Shown here: positions 1-10,357 of the stretch, piece by piece | Position numbering within the stretch: the first letter of the stretch is position 1 | Layout of the letters: each line of letters opens with the position of its first letter | Assembly: GCF_029961025.1 (NCBI RefSeq) | Contig: NZ_JASBVP010000007.1 | Location: forward strand, 310,001-374,000 | From: Mycobacterium sp. | Lineage (GTDB): Bacteria; Actinomycetota; Actinomycetes; Mycobacteriales; Mycobacteriaceae | DNA length: 64,000 nucleotides | Direction of reading: 5' to 3' | The notes under the pieces: model-generated | Told to the model about the DNA's origin: nothing | Seen by the model: only the letters and a program-made list of their open reading frames with translations | Databases searched by the model: none | Made by a program: the position numbers and the translations under genes

Positions 1-1372
1 TGTTGTTCCACTCCGTCTCGATCCAGCGGGTATGCACCGAGAAGCCGTTCTCATCCCCGACGAACGCCGGGTCGCGCACGATCGCCCGGTGAAACGGGAT
101 CACCGTGGCCAGGCCCTCGACCTCGAACTCATCGAGGGCGCGCCGGGCGCGTGCGATGGCCTCCTGGCGGGTGGCACCGTGCACGATCAGCTTGGCCAGC
201 ATCGAGTCGAACTGGCCGCCGATGACCGAGCCCGTCTCGACGCCGGAGTCCAGCCGCACTCCCGGGCCGGTGGGCGGGTGGAATTTGGTCACCGGCCCCG
301 GTGCCGGCAGGAAGTTGCGCCCGGGGTCTTCGCCGTTAATCCGGAATTCGATAGCGTGTCCCCGCGGCTCGGGGTCTTCGGTGATGTCCAGCGTGTCACC
401 GTTGGCGATCTTGAACTGCTGCAAGACCAAATCAATACCCGCGGTTTCCTCGGTGACCGGATGCTCCACCTGCAGCCGGGTGTTGACTTCCAGAAACGAG
501 ATCAGACCGTCCTGGCCCACCAGGAACTCCACGGTCCCGGCGCCGTGGTAGTGCGCCTCTTTGCAGATCCGCTTGGCGGATTCGTGAATCTCCCGGCGCT
601 GGGCATCGGTCAAAAACGGCGCCGGCGCTTCTTCGACCAGTTTTTGGTAGCGACGCTGCAGTGAGCAATCCCGGGTGCCCGCGACCACGACGTTGCCGTG
701 CTGGTCGGCGATCACCTGTGCCTCGACATGACGTGGTTTGTCCAGGTAGCGCTCCACGAAGCACTCGCCGCGGCCGAACGCGGCCGTGGCCTCGCGGACC
801 GCCGACTCGTACAACTCGGGGATTTCGTCGAGCGTGCGGGCCACCTTCATGCCCTTGCCGCCCCCGCCGAAGGCCGCCTTGATCGCGATCGGCACCCCAT
901 ACTCTCGGGCGAAAGCCACCACCTCGTCGGCGTCCTTGACGGGATCGGGGGTGCCGGGCACCAGGGGGGCCTGGGCGCGGGCGGCGATGTGCCGGGCGGT
1001 GACCTTGTCACCGAGGTCGCGGATCGCCTGCGGGCTGGGTCCGATCCAGATCAGGCCGGCGTCGATGACCGCCTGCGCGAAGTCCGCGTTCTCCGCCAAA
1101 AACCCATAGCCGGGGTGAATGGCGTTGGCGCCGGACTTCGCGGCGGCATCGAGGAGCTTACCGAAGTCCAGATACGACTCCGCCGATGTCTGTCCGCCCA
1201 GTGCGAACGCCTCGTCGGCCAGCCGGACGTGCAGCGCCTCGGCATCGGGCTCGGCGTACACCGCGACGCTGGACAGGCCGGCGTCGCGGGCCGCGCGGAT
1301 CACCCGCACCGCGATCTCACCGCGATTGGCGACCAGCACTTTGGAGATCCTCGAGCTGGCATGACTGGGCAC
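1..1372 (-). CDS. accA3: Acyl-CoA carboxylase alpha subunit AccA3, biotin carboxylase part (3' end outside window)
   Basis: This is the alpha (biotin carboxylase/biotin carrier) subunit shared by mycobacterial acetyl-, propionyl- and long-chain acyl-CoA carboxylases. About 457 N-terminal residues are visible of roughly 600 usual for the family, so the biotinyl domain lies beyond base 1. Visible motifs are the N-terminal [11 protein letters not shown], the ATP-grasp glycine loop [11 protein letters not shown] and the catalytic stretch [11 protein letters not shown] chose the GTG at 1372 because AGGAGG stands just upstream and the product then starts VPSHA, close to the M. tuberculosis protein. 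The ORF track missed it because it runs off the window. Its beta and epsilon partners accD5 and accE5 lie 2.2 kb away on the same strand. Confidence 0.96.
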   Translation of the reverse strand, partial: MPSHASSRISKVLVANRGEIAVRVIRAARDAGLSSVAVYAEPDAEALHVRLADEAFALGGQTSAESYLDFGKLLDAAAKSGANAIHPGYGFLAENADFAQAVIDAGLIWIGPSPQAIRDLGDKVTARHIAARAQAPLVPGTPDPVKDADEVVAFAREYGVPIAIKAAFGGGGKGMKVARTLDEIPELYESAVREATAAFGRGECFVERYLDKPRHVEAQVIADQHGNVVVAGTRDCSLQRRYQKLVEEAPAPFLTDAQRREIHESAKRICKEAHYHGAGTVEFLVGQDGLISFLEVNTRLQVEHPVTEETAGIDLVLQQFKIANGDTLDITEDPEPRGHAIEFRINGEDPGRNFLPAPGPVTKFHPPTGPGVRLDSGVETGSVIGGQFDSMLAKLIVHGATRQEAIARARRALDEFEVEGLATVIPFHRAIVRDPAFVGDENGFSVHTRWIETEWNN

Positions 1373-1477
1373 TGCGCCTCCTGTCTGGCATCTCAGCGGA
1401 GATTCTCTAAGAGAATTTCTTACAACGGTGTCGGGGGAAGTCTAAGCGCCGCGCCGCGAGTCGGCTCAGCCGGTGTC

Positions 1478-1903
1478 TTAGCCTCGGGCCGCCTGGCGTA
1501 ATCGCTGCTTGATCCGCGCCAGCATCGCTGACATCCCACGCAGCCGCAGCGGGCTGATCAACGCCGCCAGACCCAGATCGGCGTAGAAGTCTTCGGGCAC
1601 GGCAAGAATGTCGGTGGCGGGCTGTTCATCCAGGCCGGCCGCCAGGATCGCCGCGAACCCGCGGGTGGTGGGCGCCTCGGCCGGAGCACTGAAATACAGC
1701 CGGACCCGCTGCGGGTCACTGGCATCGACGTGCAGGAACAGTGGGGATTGGCACTCGGGCACCGGCTCCATCGCCGCCTCTTGCAATTCGGCGGGCAACG
1801 GCGGCAGGTCGTTGGCGAATTCCAGCAGCAGCCGCAGCTTGTCGGGGCCCTGAACTTCGGCGAAGTCGGACACCACCTCGGCCAGCGGCGCGGGCAGGGT
1901 CAT
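1478..1903 (-). CDS. SufE-like Fe-S cluster metabolism protein
   Basis: A 141-residue SufE-family protein, corresponding to M. tuberculosis Rv3284. SufE proteins accept sulfur from a cysteine desulfurase through a conserved cysteine, here the Cys in VPECQSPL at about residue 50. The track ORF starts further upstream, but [10 protein letters not shown] at 1903 is the natural N-terminus and gives an ATGA overlap with the sseA stop codon. That overlap indicates translational coupling with the rhodanese-type enzyme SseA, so the pair probably act together in sulfur transfer. Family assignment is firm; the sulfur acceptor role is known from the family and not shown here. Confidence 0.9.
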   Translation of the reverse strand: MTLPAPLAEVVSDFAEVQGPDKLRLLLEFANDLPPLPAELQEAAMEPVPECQSPLFLHVDASDPQRVRLYFSAPAEAPTTRGFAAILAAGLDEQPATDILAVPEDFYADLGLAALISPLRLRGMSAMLARIKQRLRQAARG

Positions 1904-2793
1904 AGCGCCGGTACTTCTCCGGGTTCCTCGCCGGCGACGATCGGCACCCGCACGGTGTTGCCCCACTCGGTCCACGACCCGTCGTAGTTGCGGACACCGG
2001 GCTTGCCGAGCAGGTGCGTCAGCACGAACCAGGTGTGGCTGGATCGCTCGCCGATGCGGCAGTAAACGATAGTCTTGTCGTCCGGCTTGATGAAGCCGTA
2101 GATCGTCTCCAGCTCCTCGCGGCTGCGAAACCGCCCGGTCTCATCCACCGCTTTCCCCCAGGGAATGTGCACCGCCGTCGGGATATGCCCGGCGCGCAGC
2201 GCGCCCTCTTCGGGGTAGTCGGGCATGTGGGTGCGCTTGCCGGTGTACTCCTCCGGTGAGCGCACGTCGATCAGCGGCTGGCTGCCGAGGCTGGCCAGGA
2301 CGTCATCTTTGAACGCGCGAATCGGTTCGTCGTTGCGCTGCACGACCGGGTAACCGCTCGAGGTTTTGGTGGGAACCTCCAATGTGGTCTCGCGGCCCTC
2401 GGAGAGCCAGAGATCGCGCCCGCCGTTGAGCAGCCGCACATCGGGATGGCCGAACAACGTGAACACCCACAGCGCGTAGGCCGCCCACCAATTGCTCTTG
2501 TCGCCGTAGATCACCACGGTGTCATCGCGGGCGATGCCTTTGCGGTCCATCAACTCGGCGAATTGCTCGCCGTTGATGTAGTCCCGCACACGTGGCTGGT
2601 TGAGGTCGGTATGCCAGTCGATCTTCACCGCGCCGGGAATATGGCCGACGTCGTAGAGCAGCACGTCCTCGTCGGATTCGACGATGACCAGGCCGGGTTG
2701 GCCCATGTTGGCGGCCAGCCAGTCGGCGGTGACCAGCCGTTCCGGGTGGGCGTAGGACTGCAGGCTGGGGCTTGGGTCTGGCGGTAGTGGCAC
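1900..2793 (-). CDS. sseA: Thiosulfate/3-mercaptopyruvate sulfurtransferase SseA
   Basis: A 297-residue tandem-rhodanese enzyme that moves sulfane sulfur from thiosulfate or 3-mercaptopyruvate to a thiophilic acceptor. The N-terminal rhodanese fold is inactive. The C-terminal one carries the active-site loop YCRIGERS with catalytic cysteine near residue 243. It starts at GTG 2793, nine bases after the maf stop codon, and its stop overlaps the start of the SufE-like gene by four bases, so maf, sseA and the SufE-like gene look like one transcript. Length and motifs match the mycobacterial family (Rv3283). Confidence 0.95.
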   Translation of the reverse strand: MPLPPDPSPSLQSYAHPERLVTADWLAANMGQPGLVIVESDEDVLLYDVGHIPGAVKIDWHTDLNQPRVRDYINGEQFAELMDRKGIARDDTVVIYGDKSNWWAAYALWVFTLFGHPDVRLLNGGRDLWLSEGRETTLEVPTKTSSGYPVVQRNDEPIRAFKDDVLASLGSQPLIDVRSPEEYTGKRTHMPDYPEEGALRAGHIPTAVHIPWGKAVDETGRFRSREELETIYGFIKPDDKTIVYCRIGERSSHTWFVLTHLLGKPGVRNYDGSWTEWGNTVRVPIVAGEEPGEVPAL

Positions 2794-2802
2794 GTCTTAA
2801 GC

Positions 2803-3501
2803 CTACCTACCATGACCTTGCCCGGGCCAGCCGCCGGAATCGGCGCCCGTGGACGTGGTCTCGGTGACCGGATTGGCCCTCCACAACGCCGCGATTGACA
2901 ACCCGGCCCGGTGCAGCAGTGAGCGCGTTGCCGGCAGCCCCAGGCCCACCACCGCCGACGGGTCGCCGTCGACGTTGTCGATGAACCAGCCGCCCAGCCC
3001 GTCCAGCGTGAATCCACCCGCGACCCGCAGGGATTCCCCACTGGCCAGGTAGGCATCGAGGTCCTCTGGTGATGGTACGCCGAAATGCACAGTGGTTACT
3101 GATGTTTCAATGCCACGGTAGATAATTTGGTTGTGTTGCAATCGGATTACGCAGTGCCCGGTGTAGAGTTGGCCGGCCCGGCCCGCCATCGATTGCCAAA
3201 GCCCCCGGGCCTCAGCGATGGATTGCGGTTTGCCGCAGAGTCGGTTGTCGATGTGCAGCATCGAATCGCAGCCGATGACAACACAATCTGCCGCGATCTC
3301 ACGATCGACGTCGACGGCGACCCGTTCGGCCTTTACCTGGGCCAGGGCACCCACCACGTCCCGCGGTGAGGTGTCCGGTGCCAGTGCGGCGGTGACGGCA
3401 TCCTCATCGACAGCCGGGGTCAGGACCAGCGGTTCGATGCCCGCTTGGCGAAGCACCTTGAGCCGCCCCGGAGACGAGGACCCGAGCACCACGCGGGTCA
3501 T
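2803..3501 (-). CDS. maf: Maf/YceF-family nucleotide pyrophosphatase
   Basis: A 232-residue Maf-family protein (Rv3282 type). These enzymes hydrolyse non-canonical or modified nucleoside triphosphates to monophosphates and are linked to house-cleaning and septum control. The N-terminal signature [10 protein letters not shown] and the DEDAV segment around residue 32 are typical of the family. The C-terminus ([19 protein letters not shown]) is a poorly conserved tail. It lies downstream of accE5 across a MIRU-like intercistronic element that ends at the maf ATG, and just upstream of sseA on the same strand. Confidence 0.92.
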   Translation of the reverse strand: MTRVVLGSSSPGRLKVLRQAGIEPLVLTPAVDEDAVTAALAPDTSPRDVVGALAQVKAERVAVDVDREIAADCVVIGCDSMLHIDNRLCGKPQSIAEARGLWQSMAGRAGQLYTGHCVIRLQHNQIIYRGIETSVTTVHFGVPSPEDLDAYLASGESLRVAGGFTLDGLGGWFIDNVDGDPSAVVGLGLPATRSLLHRAGLSIAALWRANPVTETTSTGADSGGWPGQGHGR

Positions 3502-3556
3502 CGGCGCCGCTTCGTGATCCCGGCTTCGCCGGCATCGTCGTCCCCGGTGGGGATCA
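3502..3556 (-). repeat. MIRU-like intercistronic element between accE5 and maf
   Basis: Read on the minus strand, the 52 bases between the accE5 TGA and the maf ATG begin TGATCCCCACCGGGGACG, continue with CGATGCCGGCGAAG and finish GAAGCGGCGCCGATG. The stop codon at one end, the GACGATGC core and the GCGGCGCCGATG end match the layout of mycobacterial interspersed repetitive units. Two related elements occur in this window, at purK-purE and mtrA-mtrB. The assignment rests on recalled MIRU sequence and was not aligned by software. This copy is the most divergent of the three in its middle part. Confidence 0.55.
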
Positions 3557-3817
3557 TCGGCGCATGTGGGTCCGTTCCAGCAGCGTGACGCGCTGCCAGC
3601 TGAAGATGGGATAGCGCAGTTTGTCGACGGGATGTCCCCACATGTTGCGCTCGACGGGTCCGGGGTCGGCCGGGCCGGCGCCGATACTGCCCAGAACCGC
3701 GATCAGCGCGGCCAGCTCCTCATCGGTGGGCTGGCCTTTCACGATCTGGATATGGGGCTCGTGTTGGTCATCCGACTCGGTGGGGGTTGGCTGGTTCGTC
3801 TTACTCCCGTCGCTCAC
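3554..3817 (-). CDS. accE5: Acyl-CoA carboxylase epsilon subunit AccE5
   Basis: An 87-residue epsilon subunit that binds AccD5 and stimulates the carboxylase complex. The conserved core is the helical segment [17 protein letters not shown] followed by [10 protein letters not shown] and a C-terminal THMRR. M. tuberculosis AccE5 is about twice as long owing to an N-terminal repeat region. Here the only start that reads through is GTG 3817 ([10 protein letters not shown]), preceded by GGAG eight bases upstream, and it sits inside the last of three tandem DNA repeats. Upstream copies of the same start run into stop codons. It lies about 155 bp after accD5 on the same strand and probably shares its transcript. 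Confidence 0.9.
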   Translation of the reverse strand: MSDGSKTNQPTPTESDDQHEPHIQIVKGQPTDEELAALIAVLGSIGAGPADPGPVERNMWGHPVDKLRYPIFSWQRVTLLERTHMRR

Positions 3818-3962
3818 TGCGTTCGCTCCGCTCGTTCGACTCGGTGGGGGTTGGCTGGTTCGTCTTACTCCCGTCGCTCACTGCGTTCGCTCGCTCGTTC
3901 GACTCGGTGCGGCTGGTTCGTCTTACTCCCGTCGCTCACTGCGTTCGCTCCGCTCGTTCGAC
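3777..3962 (-). repeat. Three tandem repeats (59/63/64 bp) carrying duplicated accE5 start regions
   Basis: Three adjacent copies on the minus strand cover 3904-3962 (59 bp), 3841-3903 (63 bp) and 3777-3840 (64 bp). Each holds CGAACGCAGTGAGCGACGGG and the same potential GTG start giving [10 protein letters not shown]. Two of the three copies carry GGAGCGAAC in front of it; the middle copy has lost one G. The length differences place the copies in different reading frames. Starts in the first and second copies end in stop codons within the following copy, after 24 and 26 codons. Only the third copy opens into accE5. Confidence 0.9.
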
Positions 3963-3972
3963 TCACGGGTGC

Positions 3973-5649
<1,677 letters not shown>

Positions 5650-5664
5650 CTAAGCTGGGCGGCG

Positions 5665-6474
5665 ATGGACGGTGATGTGCCCAGGCCGCCGCTGGATGCG
5701 CCGACGATAGGTGACGGTCTGGTGGGGCCGGGGCTGCCATGGCGCCGGCTTGACGTGGTCGAGGAGACCGGCTCCACCAACGCCGACCTGCTGGCCCGGT
5801 GCGCGGCCGGCACCGACATCGACGGGTCGGTGCTGCTCGCCGAATACCAGAACGCCGGCCGCGGACGCCACGGCAGGCAATGGTCGGGCCCGCCCCGTTC
5901 CCAGATCGCCATGTCGGTCGGGGTCAGCGCGTCGTCGGTTCCCCCCTCGGGGTGGGGCTGGCTGACGTTGGCGACCGGTGTGGCGGTGGTCGACGCGCTG
6001 GCCGAGATGCCCGGCGTGCAGGCGGGTCTGAAATGGCCGAACGACGTGATGCTCGGCGGCGGCAAGCTGGCCGGTATCCTCGCCGAAGTCGCCGCGCCCG
6101 CCCCGACGATCGTGGTGGGCCTGGGGCTCAACGTCACGATGACGGCCGACGAAGCACCCGATGACGCGGCCACCTCGTTGTTGCTGGCGGGATCACCAGC
6201 CGACCGAAACGCGCTGACCTCCGGTATTCTTCGTGCACTGGCCAGACGCATCCGGCAGTGGCGCGCCGGCGGGGGCGCCGGTCGGGAGCTGCACGACGAC
6301 TACCGCCGCTACAGCCTGACGCTGGGTCGGCGGGTGCGGGCGACGCTTCCCGGTGGCCGCCATCTCGTCGGCCTTGCCCGGGACGTCGACGAGTTGGGCC
6401 GGTTGCGCATCGACACGGGCGAACACACGGTGACGCTATCGGCCGGCGACATCACCCACCTGCGAGCGCTCTAG
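5665..6474 (+). CDS. birA: Biotin--[acetyl-CoA-carboxylase] ligase BirA
   Basis: A 269-residue monofunctional biotin protein ligase that attaches biotin to carrier lysines of AccA-type subunits and pyruvate carboxylase through biotinyl-AMP. Visible motifs are ETGSTNADL near residue 35, the biotinyl-AMP loop GRGRHGRQW at about 67-75 and KWPNDVMLGG at about 122. There is no N-terminal helix-turn-helix domain, so it is not a DNA-binding repressor like E. coli BirA. It is divergent from accD5 and followed by the remnant of a PH-domain membrane protein gene. Confidence 0.95.
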   Translation: MDGDVPRPPLDAPTIGDGLVGPGLPWRRLDVVEETGSTNADLLARCAAGTDIDGSVLLAEYQNAGRGRHGRQWSGPPRSQIAMSVGVSASSVPPSGWGWLTLATGVAVVDALAEMPGVQAGLKWPNDVMLGGGKLAGILAEVAAPAPTIVVGLGLNVTMTADEAPDDAATSLLLAGSPADRNALTSGILRALARRIRQWRAGGGAGRELHDDYRRYSLTLGRRVRATLPGGRHLVGLARDVDELGRLRIDTGEHTVTLSAGDITHLRAL

Positions 6475-6482
6475 GTGCCGGC

Positions 6483-6639
6483 GTGCGCTATCCCGACAAT
6501 GTGTTGGCCGGCGACGAACAGGTGGTCGTGCATCGCACCCGCACTGGAATTTTGCGACATTCCGCGGGTGGCACAAGTGCCCGCGCTGCCCTATCACGAG
6601 GTCTTCGACACCCTCGAGTCCGATGAATCGCCCAGCTGA
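6483..6639 (+). pseudogene. Remnant of PH-domain membrane protein gene (Rv3278c type), internally deleted
   Basis: The first codons, GTG 6483 onward, read VRYPDNVLAGDEQVVVH, the normal N-terminus of the PH-domain (bPH2) membrane protein that follows birA in mycobacteria. In a different frame the DNA then reads LEFCDIPRVAQVPALPYHEV and FDTLESDESPS to a TGA at 6639, the normal C-terminus. Roughly 115-120 central codons, including both membrane segments, are missing, and the junction near 6543 shifts frame. The gene is therefore broken. Its 3' end overlaps the convergent GtrA gene by 46 bp. Confidence 0.88.
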
Positions 6640-7253
6640 CGAAACCGGTTGGCGCGCGATCGCCACGAGCGCAGCAGGGTGACGTTGCCGCCCTCGATGT
6701 TGTCTTCGAAGACCTCGGCGAATCCGCCCGCCGTGAGGGTGGACTCGAGTGCCTTCTCGGGGTTGCGCCCGAACTCGTCGGGGAACACCCAGCGCCGGAA
6801 CGCCCAGAAGCGGAACGCCATCTGCAGCAGATTGCCGATGATGTAGGCGGCGATGAAGTCGGCGATGTTCTCCACCGTCAACGACACCGTGGGCACCCGC
6901 AGCTGCAGGATGTAGTGGGAGACCCACAACGGTGCCAGGGCGAGCAGCACGCCCCCCCCGCTGAACGCGAAGAACAGCAGCGCCTCGTGGTGGCGTTCGC
7001 GGCCGCCGCGGTCGCGGAAGCTCCACTCCCTGTTCAAGATGTAGGAGGCGATGACGGCGACGATCCCGGAGATGACCTTGGCCGTCACGGGTTTGGGCTC
7101 GAGCACGGTGAGCTTTAGGGTGTAGAAGATCGCCGAGTCGATGACGAACGTGGTGGCACCGACGATGGCAAACTTGATCAGCTCGTGATGGCGTTCGACG
7201 TATGGTCGGACGAGCCCAGGTAACCGCGCGATCGTGGCATCGGCAAAGGACAC
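6594..7253 (-). CDS. GtrA-family membrane protein
   Basis: A 219-residue protein of the GtrA/DPMS family (Rv3277 type). These four-helix membrane proteins are thought to move or position polyprenyl-linked sugars for cell-surface glycosylation. The GtrA core (HELIKFAIVGATTFVIDSA and further segments GIVAVIASYILNREW, LFFAFSGGGVLLALA, IAAYIIGNLL) spans about residues 27-160, followed by a polar tail. I chose GTG 7253 (VSFADATIAR) over the longer track start because it matches the mycobacterial N-terminus and avoids overlap with purK. It is divergent from purK and convergent with the PH-domain remnant. Confidence 0.88.
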   Translation of the reverse strand: MSFADATIARLPGLVRPYVERHHELIKFAIVGATTFVIDSAIFYTLKLTVLEPKPVTAKVISGIVAVIASYILNREWSFRDRGGRERHHEALLFFAFSGGGVLLALAPLWVSHYILQLRVPTVSLTVENIADFIAAYIIGNLLQMAFRFWAFRRWVFPDEFGRNPEKALESTLTAGGFAEVFEDNIEGGNVTLLRSWRSRANRFRQLGDSSDSRVSKTS

Positions 7254-7338
7254 AGTTTGGCAGTGTACGTACCGCCGGTGACCCGTGCGCCGCGACGGTG
7301 TCACCACCGTTAAATACTTGCTCAGCCGCCATGACACC

Positions 7339-8544
7339 ATGAATGGCGTGCCCGCAGCCCGCGCCGCTGCGCCGCTGGTCGCCATGGTCGGCGGCGGTCA
7401 GCTCGCCCGGATGACCCACCAGGCGGCGATCGCGTTGGGTCAGTCGCTGCGGGTGCTGGTCACCGATGCCCACGAGCCGGCCGCTCAGGTCACCCCGGAT
7501 GTGGTGATCGGCTCGCACACCGACCTCGACGACCTGCGCCGCGTGGCGGCCGGGGCGGACGTGGTGACCTTCGATCACGAGCATGTCCCGATCGAGCTGC
7601 TGGAGAAGCTGGTCGCCGAAGGCGTCAACGTGGCACCCTCGCCGCAGGCCCTGGTGCACGCCCAGGACAAGCTCCGGATGCGCCGCCGGCTGGCGTCGGT
7701 GGGCGCGCCGGTGCCGCGTCACGTCGGCGTCGAGAGCCTCGACAACTTGGCCGATATCGACGCCTTCGTCCGGCGGATCGGGGGTCCGGTCGTGGTCAAG
7801 GCGGTCCGCGGTGGTTATGACGGGCGCGGAGTGCGGATGGCGCGTGATCTGGCGCATGCGCGGGAGACCGCGGCCGAGTTTCTGACCGCCGGCGTGGCGG
7901 TGCTGGTCGAAGAGCGGATCACGCTGCGCCGGGAGTTATCGGCGCTGGTGGCACGCTCCCCCTTTGGCCAGGGCGCGGCCTGGCCGGTGGTCGAGACGGT
8001 GCAGCGGGACGGTATTTGCGTGCTGGTGATCGCGCCGGCGCCGGACCTGTCCGAGGACACCGGCACCGAGGCGCAGCATCTGGCCTTGCGCTTGGCGGCC
8101 GAGCTGGGCGTCGTGGGCGTGCTGGCGGTCGAGTTGTTCGAGACCACCGCGGGTGCGCTGCTGGTCAACGAGCTCGCGATGCGGCCGCACAACTCCGGGC
8201 ACTGGACCATGGACGGGGCCCGCACCAGTCAGTTCGAGCAGCATCTGCGCGCGGTGCTCGACTACCCGCTCGGGGAGACCGCCGCGACCGTTCCGCTGAC
8301 CGTGATGGCCAACGTGCTGGGTGCCCCGCAGCCGCCGGCGATGACCGTCGACGAACGACTGCACCACCTGTTCGCCCGGATGCCCGACGCCCGAGTTCAC
8401 CTCTACGGCAAGGACGAGCGCCCGGGCCGCAAGATCGGGCACGTCAACCTGCTCGGCGCCGACGTCGCCGATCTGGCGACCCTGCGGGAACGCGCCGAGC
8501 GGGCGGCACACTGGTTATCCCACGGACAGTGGACCGACCGATGA
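7339..8544 (+). CDS. purK: N5-carboxyaminoimidazole ribonucleotide synthase PurK
   Basis: A 401-residue ATP-grasp enzyme that carboxylates aminoimidazole ribonucleotide with bicarbonate and ATP in de novo purine synthesis. Visible are the N-terminal nucleotide-binding segment VAMVGGGQLARM, the ATP-grasp loop KAVRGGYDGRGVRM and NELAMRPHNSGHWT. ATG 7339 (MNGVPAARA) is preferred to the track start at 7285 because the extra 18 residues are not typical. The gene is joined to purE by a MIRU-like spacer, and PurK and PurE act in sequence. Confidence 0.94.
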   Translation: MNGVPAARAAAPLVAMVGGGQLARMTHQAAIALGQSLRVLVTDAHEPAAQVTPDVVIGSHTDLDDLRRVAAGADVVTFDHEHVPIELLEKLVAEGVNVAPSPQALVHAQDKLRMRRRLASVGAPVPRHVGVESLDNLADIDAFVRRIGGPVVVKAVRGGYDGRGVRMARDLAHARETAAEFLTAGVAVLVEERITLRRELSALVARSPFGQGAAWPVVETVQRDGICVLVIAPAPDLSEDTGTEAQHLALRLAAELGVVGVLAVELFETTAGALLVNELAMRPHNSGHWTMDGARTSQFEQHLRAVLDYPLGETAATVPLTVMANVLGAPQPPAMTVDERLHHLFARMPDARVHLYGKDERPGRKIGHVNLLGADVADLATLRERAERAAHWLSHGQWTDR

Positions 8545-8596
8545 GCCCCGCCGGCGGCGATGCAGAGCGCAGCGATGAAAAGGAGCGGCGCCGATG
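8542..8596 (+). repeat. MIRU-like intercistronic element between purK and purE
   Basis: From the purK stop the spacer reads TGAGCCCCGCCGGCGG, then CGATGCAGAGCGCAGCGATG and AAAAGGAGCGGCGCCGATG, the last three bases being the purE start. The GATGCAGAGCG-GCGATGA core and GGAGCGGCGCCGATG end are characteristic of MIRU elements as known from the M. tuberculosis senX3-regX3 junction. The element supplies the purE ribosome-binding site (AAAAGGAG). This is the best match of the three copies in the window. Confidence 0.75.
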
Positions 8597-9100
8597 ACCC
8601 GACAACCCCGAGTCGCGGTGATCATGGGCAGCGACAGCGACTGGTCGGTGATGACCGCGGCCGCCGAGGCGCTGGCCGAGTTCGACATCCCCTTCGAGGT
8701 GCGGGTCGTTTCGGCGCACCGCACGCCCGCGCTGATGCTGGACTACGCCCGCGGCGCCGCCGACCGCGGCATCCAGGTGATCATCGCCGGCGCCGGAGGC
8801 GCCGCCCACCTGCCGGGAATGGTCGCCGCCGCCACGCCGCTGCCGGTCATCGGGGTGCCGGTGCCGCTGGCCCATCTCGACGGCCTCGACTCGCTGTTGT
8901 CGATCGTGCAGATGCCGGCCGGCGTGCCGGTGGCCACGGTCGCTATCGGGGGTGCCCGCAACGCGGGTCTGCTGGCGGTGCGCATGCTGGGGTCCGCGGA
9001 CCCCGGGCTGCGCACGCGGATGCTGGCCTTCCAGGAGCGGTTGGCGGAGACGGTACGGGCTAAGGACAACTCGCTTCAAGGTAAAGTTACCGGCGAATAG
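8594..9100 (+). CDS. purE: N5-carboxyaminoimidazole ribonucleotide mutase PurE
   Basis: A 168-residue class I PurE that isomerises N5-CAIR to CAIR, the step after PurK. The signature [13 protein letters not shown] is at about residues 8-20, SAHRTP near residue 41 and [12 protein letters not shown] near 66, all part of the octameric enzyme's active site. The ATG at 8594 follows a clear AAAAGGAG site within the MIRU-like spacer. fadE25 follows after 87 bp. Confidence 0.95.
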   Translation: MTRQPRVAVIMGSDSDWSVMTAAAEALAEFDIPFEVRVVSAHRTPALMLDYARGAADRGIQVIIAGAGGAAHLPGMVAAATPLPVIGVPVPLAHLDGLDSLLSIVQMPAGVPVATVAIGGARNAGLLAVRMLGSADPGLRTRMLAFQERLAETVRAKDNSLQGKVTGE

Positions 9101-9187
9101 CCAGCGGCGACGCCGCCCATCGGGTAAACCCGAGGGCACTGCGGGTGCCGGGGAAGCCGGGTGATCGGGCACAGCGAGGAGGCCGAG

Positions 9188-10357
9188 GTGGGTAAGTGGG
9201 CCGGAAACCCGTCGTTCGATCTGTTCCAACTGCCCGAGGAGCACGAGCATTTGCGGGCGGCGGTGCGTGCGCTGGCGGAAAAAGAGATCGCCCCGTACGC
9301 CGCCGACGTCGACGAGCGCTCCCGATTTCCCGAGGAGGCGCTGGCCGCGCTTAACGCTTCGGGGTTCAACGCCGTCCACGTTCCCGAGGAGTACGGCGGG
9401 CAGGGGGCGGATGCGGTCGCGACCTGCATCGTGATCGAGGAAGTGGCACGCGTGGACGCCTCGGCGTCGTTGATCCCGGCCGTGAACAAGCTGGGCACCA
9501 TGGGCTTGTTGCTCAGCGGTTCCGAGGAGCTGAAGCGACAGGTGCTGCCGGCGGTGGCGTCCGGAGAAGCGCTGGCGTCGTATGCGCTGTCCGAACGCGG
9601 ATCGGGCAGCGACGCGGTGGCTATGCGCACCCGCGCCAGGCCCGACGGAGACTCCTGGGTGCTCAACGGGTCCAAATGCTGGATCACCAATGGCGGCAAG
9701 TCGACTTGGTACACGGTCATGGCGGTGACAGACCCGGACATGGAGGCCAACGGGATCTCGGCGTTCATGGTGCACAAGGACGACGAGGGGTTTTCGGTTG
9801 GCCCCAAGGAACGCAAGCTCGGCATAAAAGGCTCACCGACCACGGAGTTGTACTTCGAGAATTGCCGCATCCCGGGGGATCGGATCATCGGCGAGCCCGG
9901 CACCGGGTTTAAGACCGCGCTGAAGACGCTGGATCACACCCGCCCGACGATCGGCGCCCAAGCGGTGGGTATCGCCCAGGGCGCGCTGGATGCCGCGATC
10001 GCCTACACCAAGGAGCGCAAGCAGTTCGGCCAGCCGATCAGCGATTTTCAGGGTGTGCGGTTCATGCTCGCCGACATGGCGATGAAGCTGGAGGCGGCCC
10101 GGCTCATGGTGTACACGGCCGCCGCCCGCGCCGAACGCGGCGAGACCGGGCTCGGTTTCATCTCGGCGGCCTCGAAATGCTTTGCCTCCGACGTCGCGAT
10201 GGAGGTCACCACCGACGCCGTGCAGCTGTTCGGTGGCTATGGCTACACCCGCGACTTCCCGGTCGAGCGGATGATGCGCGACGCCAAGATCACCCAGATT
10301 TACGAGGGAACCAACCAGATTCAGCGTGTGGTGATGTCCCGGGCGCTACTGCGCTGA
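9188..10357 (+). CDS. fadE25: Acyl-CoA dehydrogenase FadE25
   Basis: A 389-residue FAD-dependent acyl-CoA dehydrogenase catalysing alpha,beta-dehydrogenation of acyl-CoA in beta-oxidation. Family signatures include YALSERGSGSDA at about residue 130, KCWITNG near 165 and the C-terminal IYEGTNQIQR, whose Glu is the catalytic base in short-chain types. GTG 9188 is chosen over the track start at 9161 because AGGAGG lies five bases upstream and the product VGKWAGNPSFDL aligns with the M. tuberculosis start. The C-terminus overlaps the convergent CoA-transferase gene by 12 bp. Confidence 0.94.
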   Translation: MGKWAGNPSFDLFQLPEEHEHLRAAVRALAEKEIAPYAADVDERSRFPEEALAALNASGFNAVHVPEEYGGQGADAVATCIVIEEVARVDASASLIPAVNKLGTMGLLLSGSEELKRQVLPAVASGEALASYALSERGSGSDAVAMRTRARPDGDSWVLNGSKCWITNGGKSTWYTVMAVTDPDMEANGISAFMVHKDDEGFSVGPKERKLGIKGSPTTELYFENCRIPGDRIIGEPGTGFKTALKTLDHTRPTIGAQAVGIAQGALDAAIAYTKERKQFGQPISDFQGVRFMLADMAMKLEAARLMVYTAAARAERGETGLGFISAASKCFASDVAMEVTTDAVQLFGGYGYTRDFPVERMMRDAKITQIYEGTNQIQRVVMSRALLR

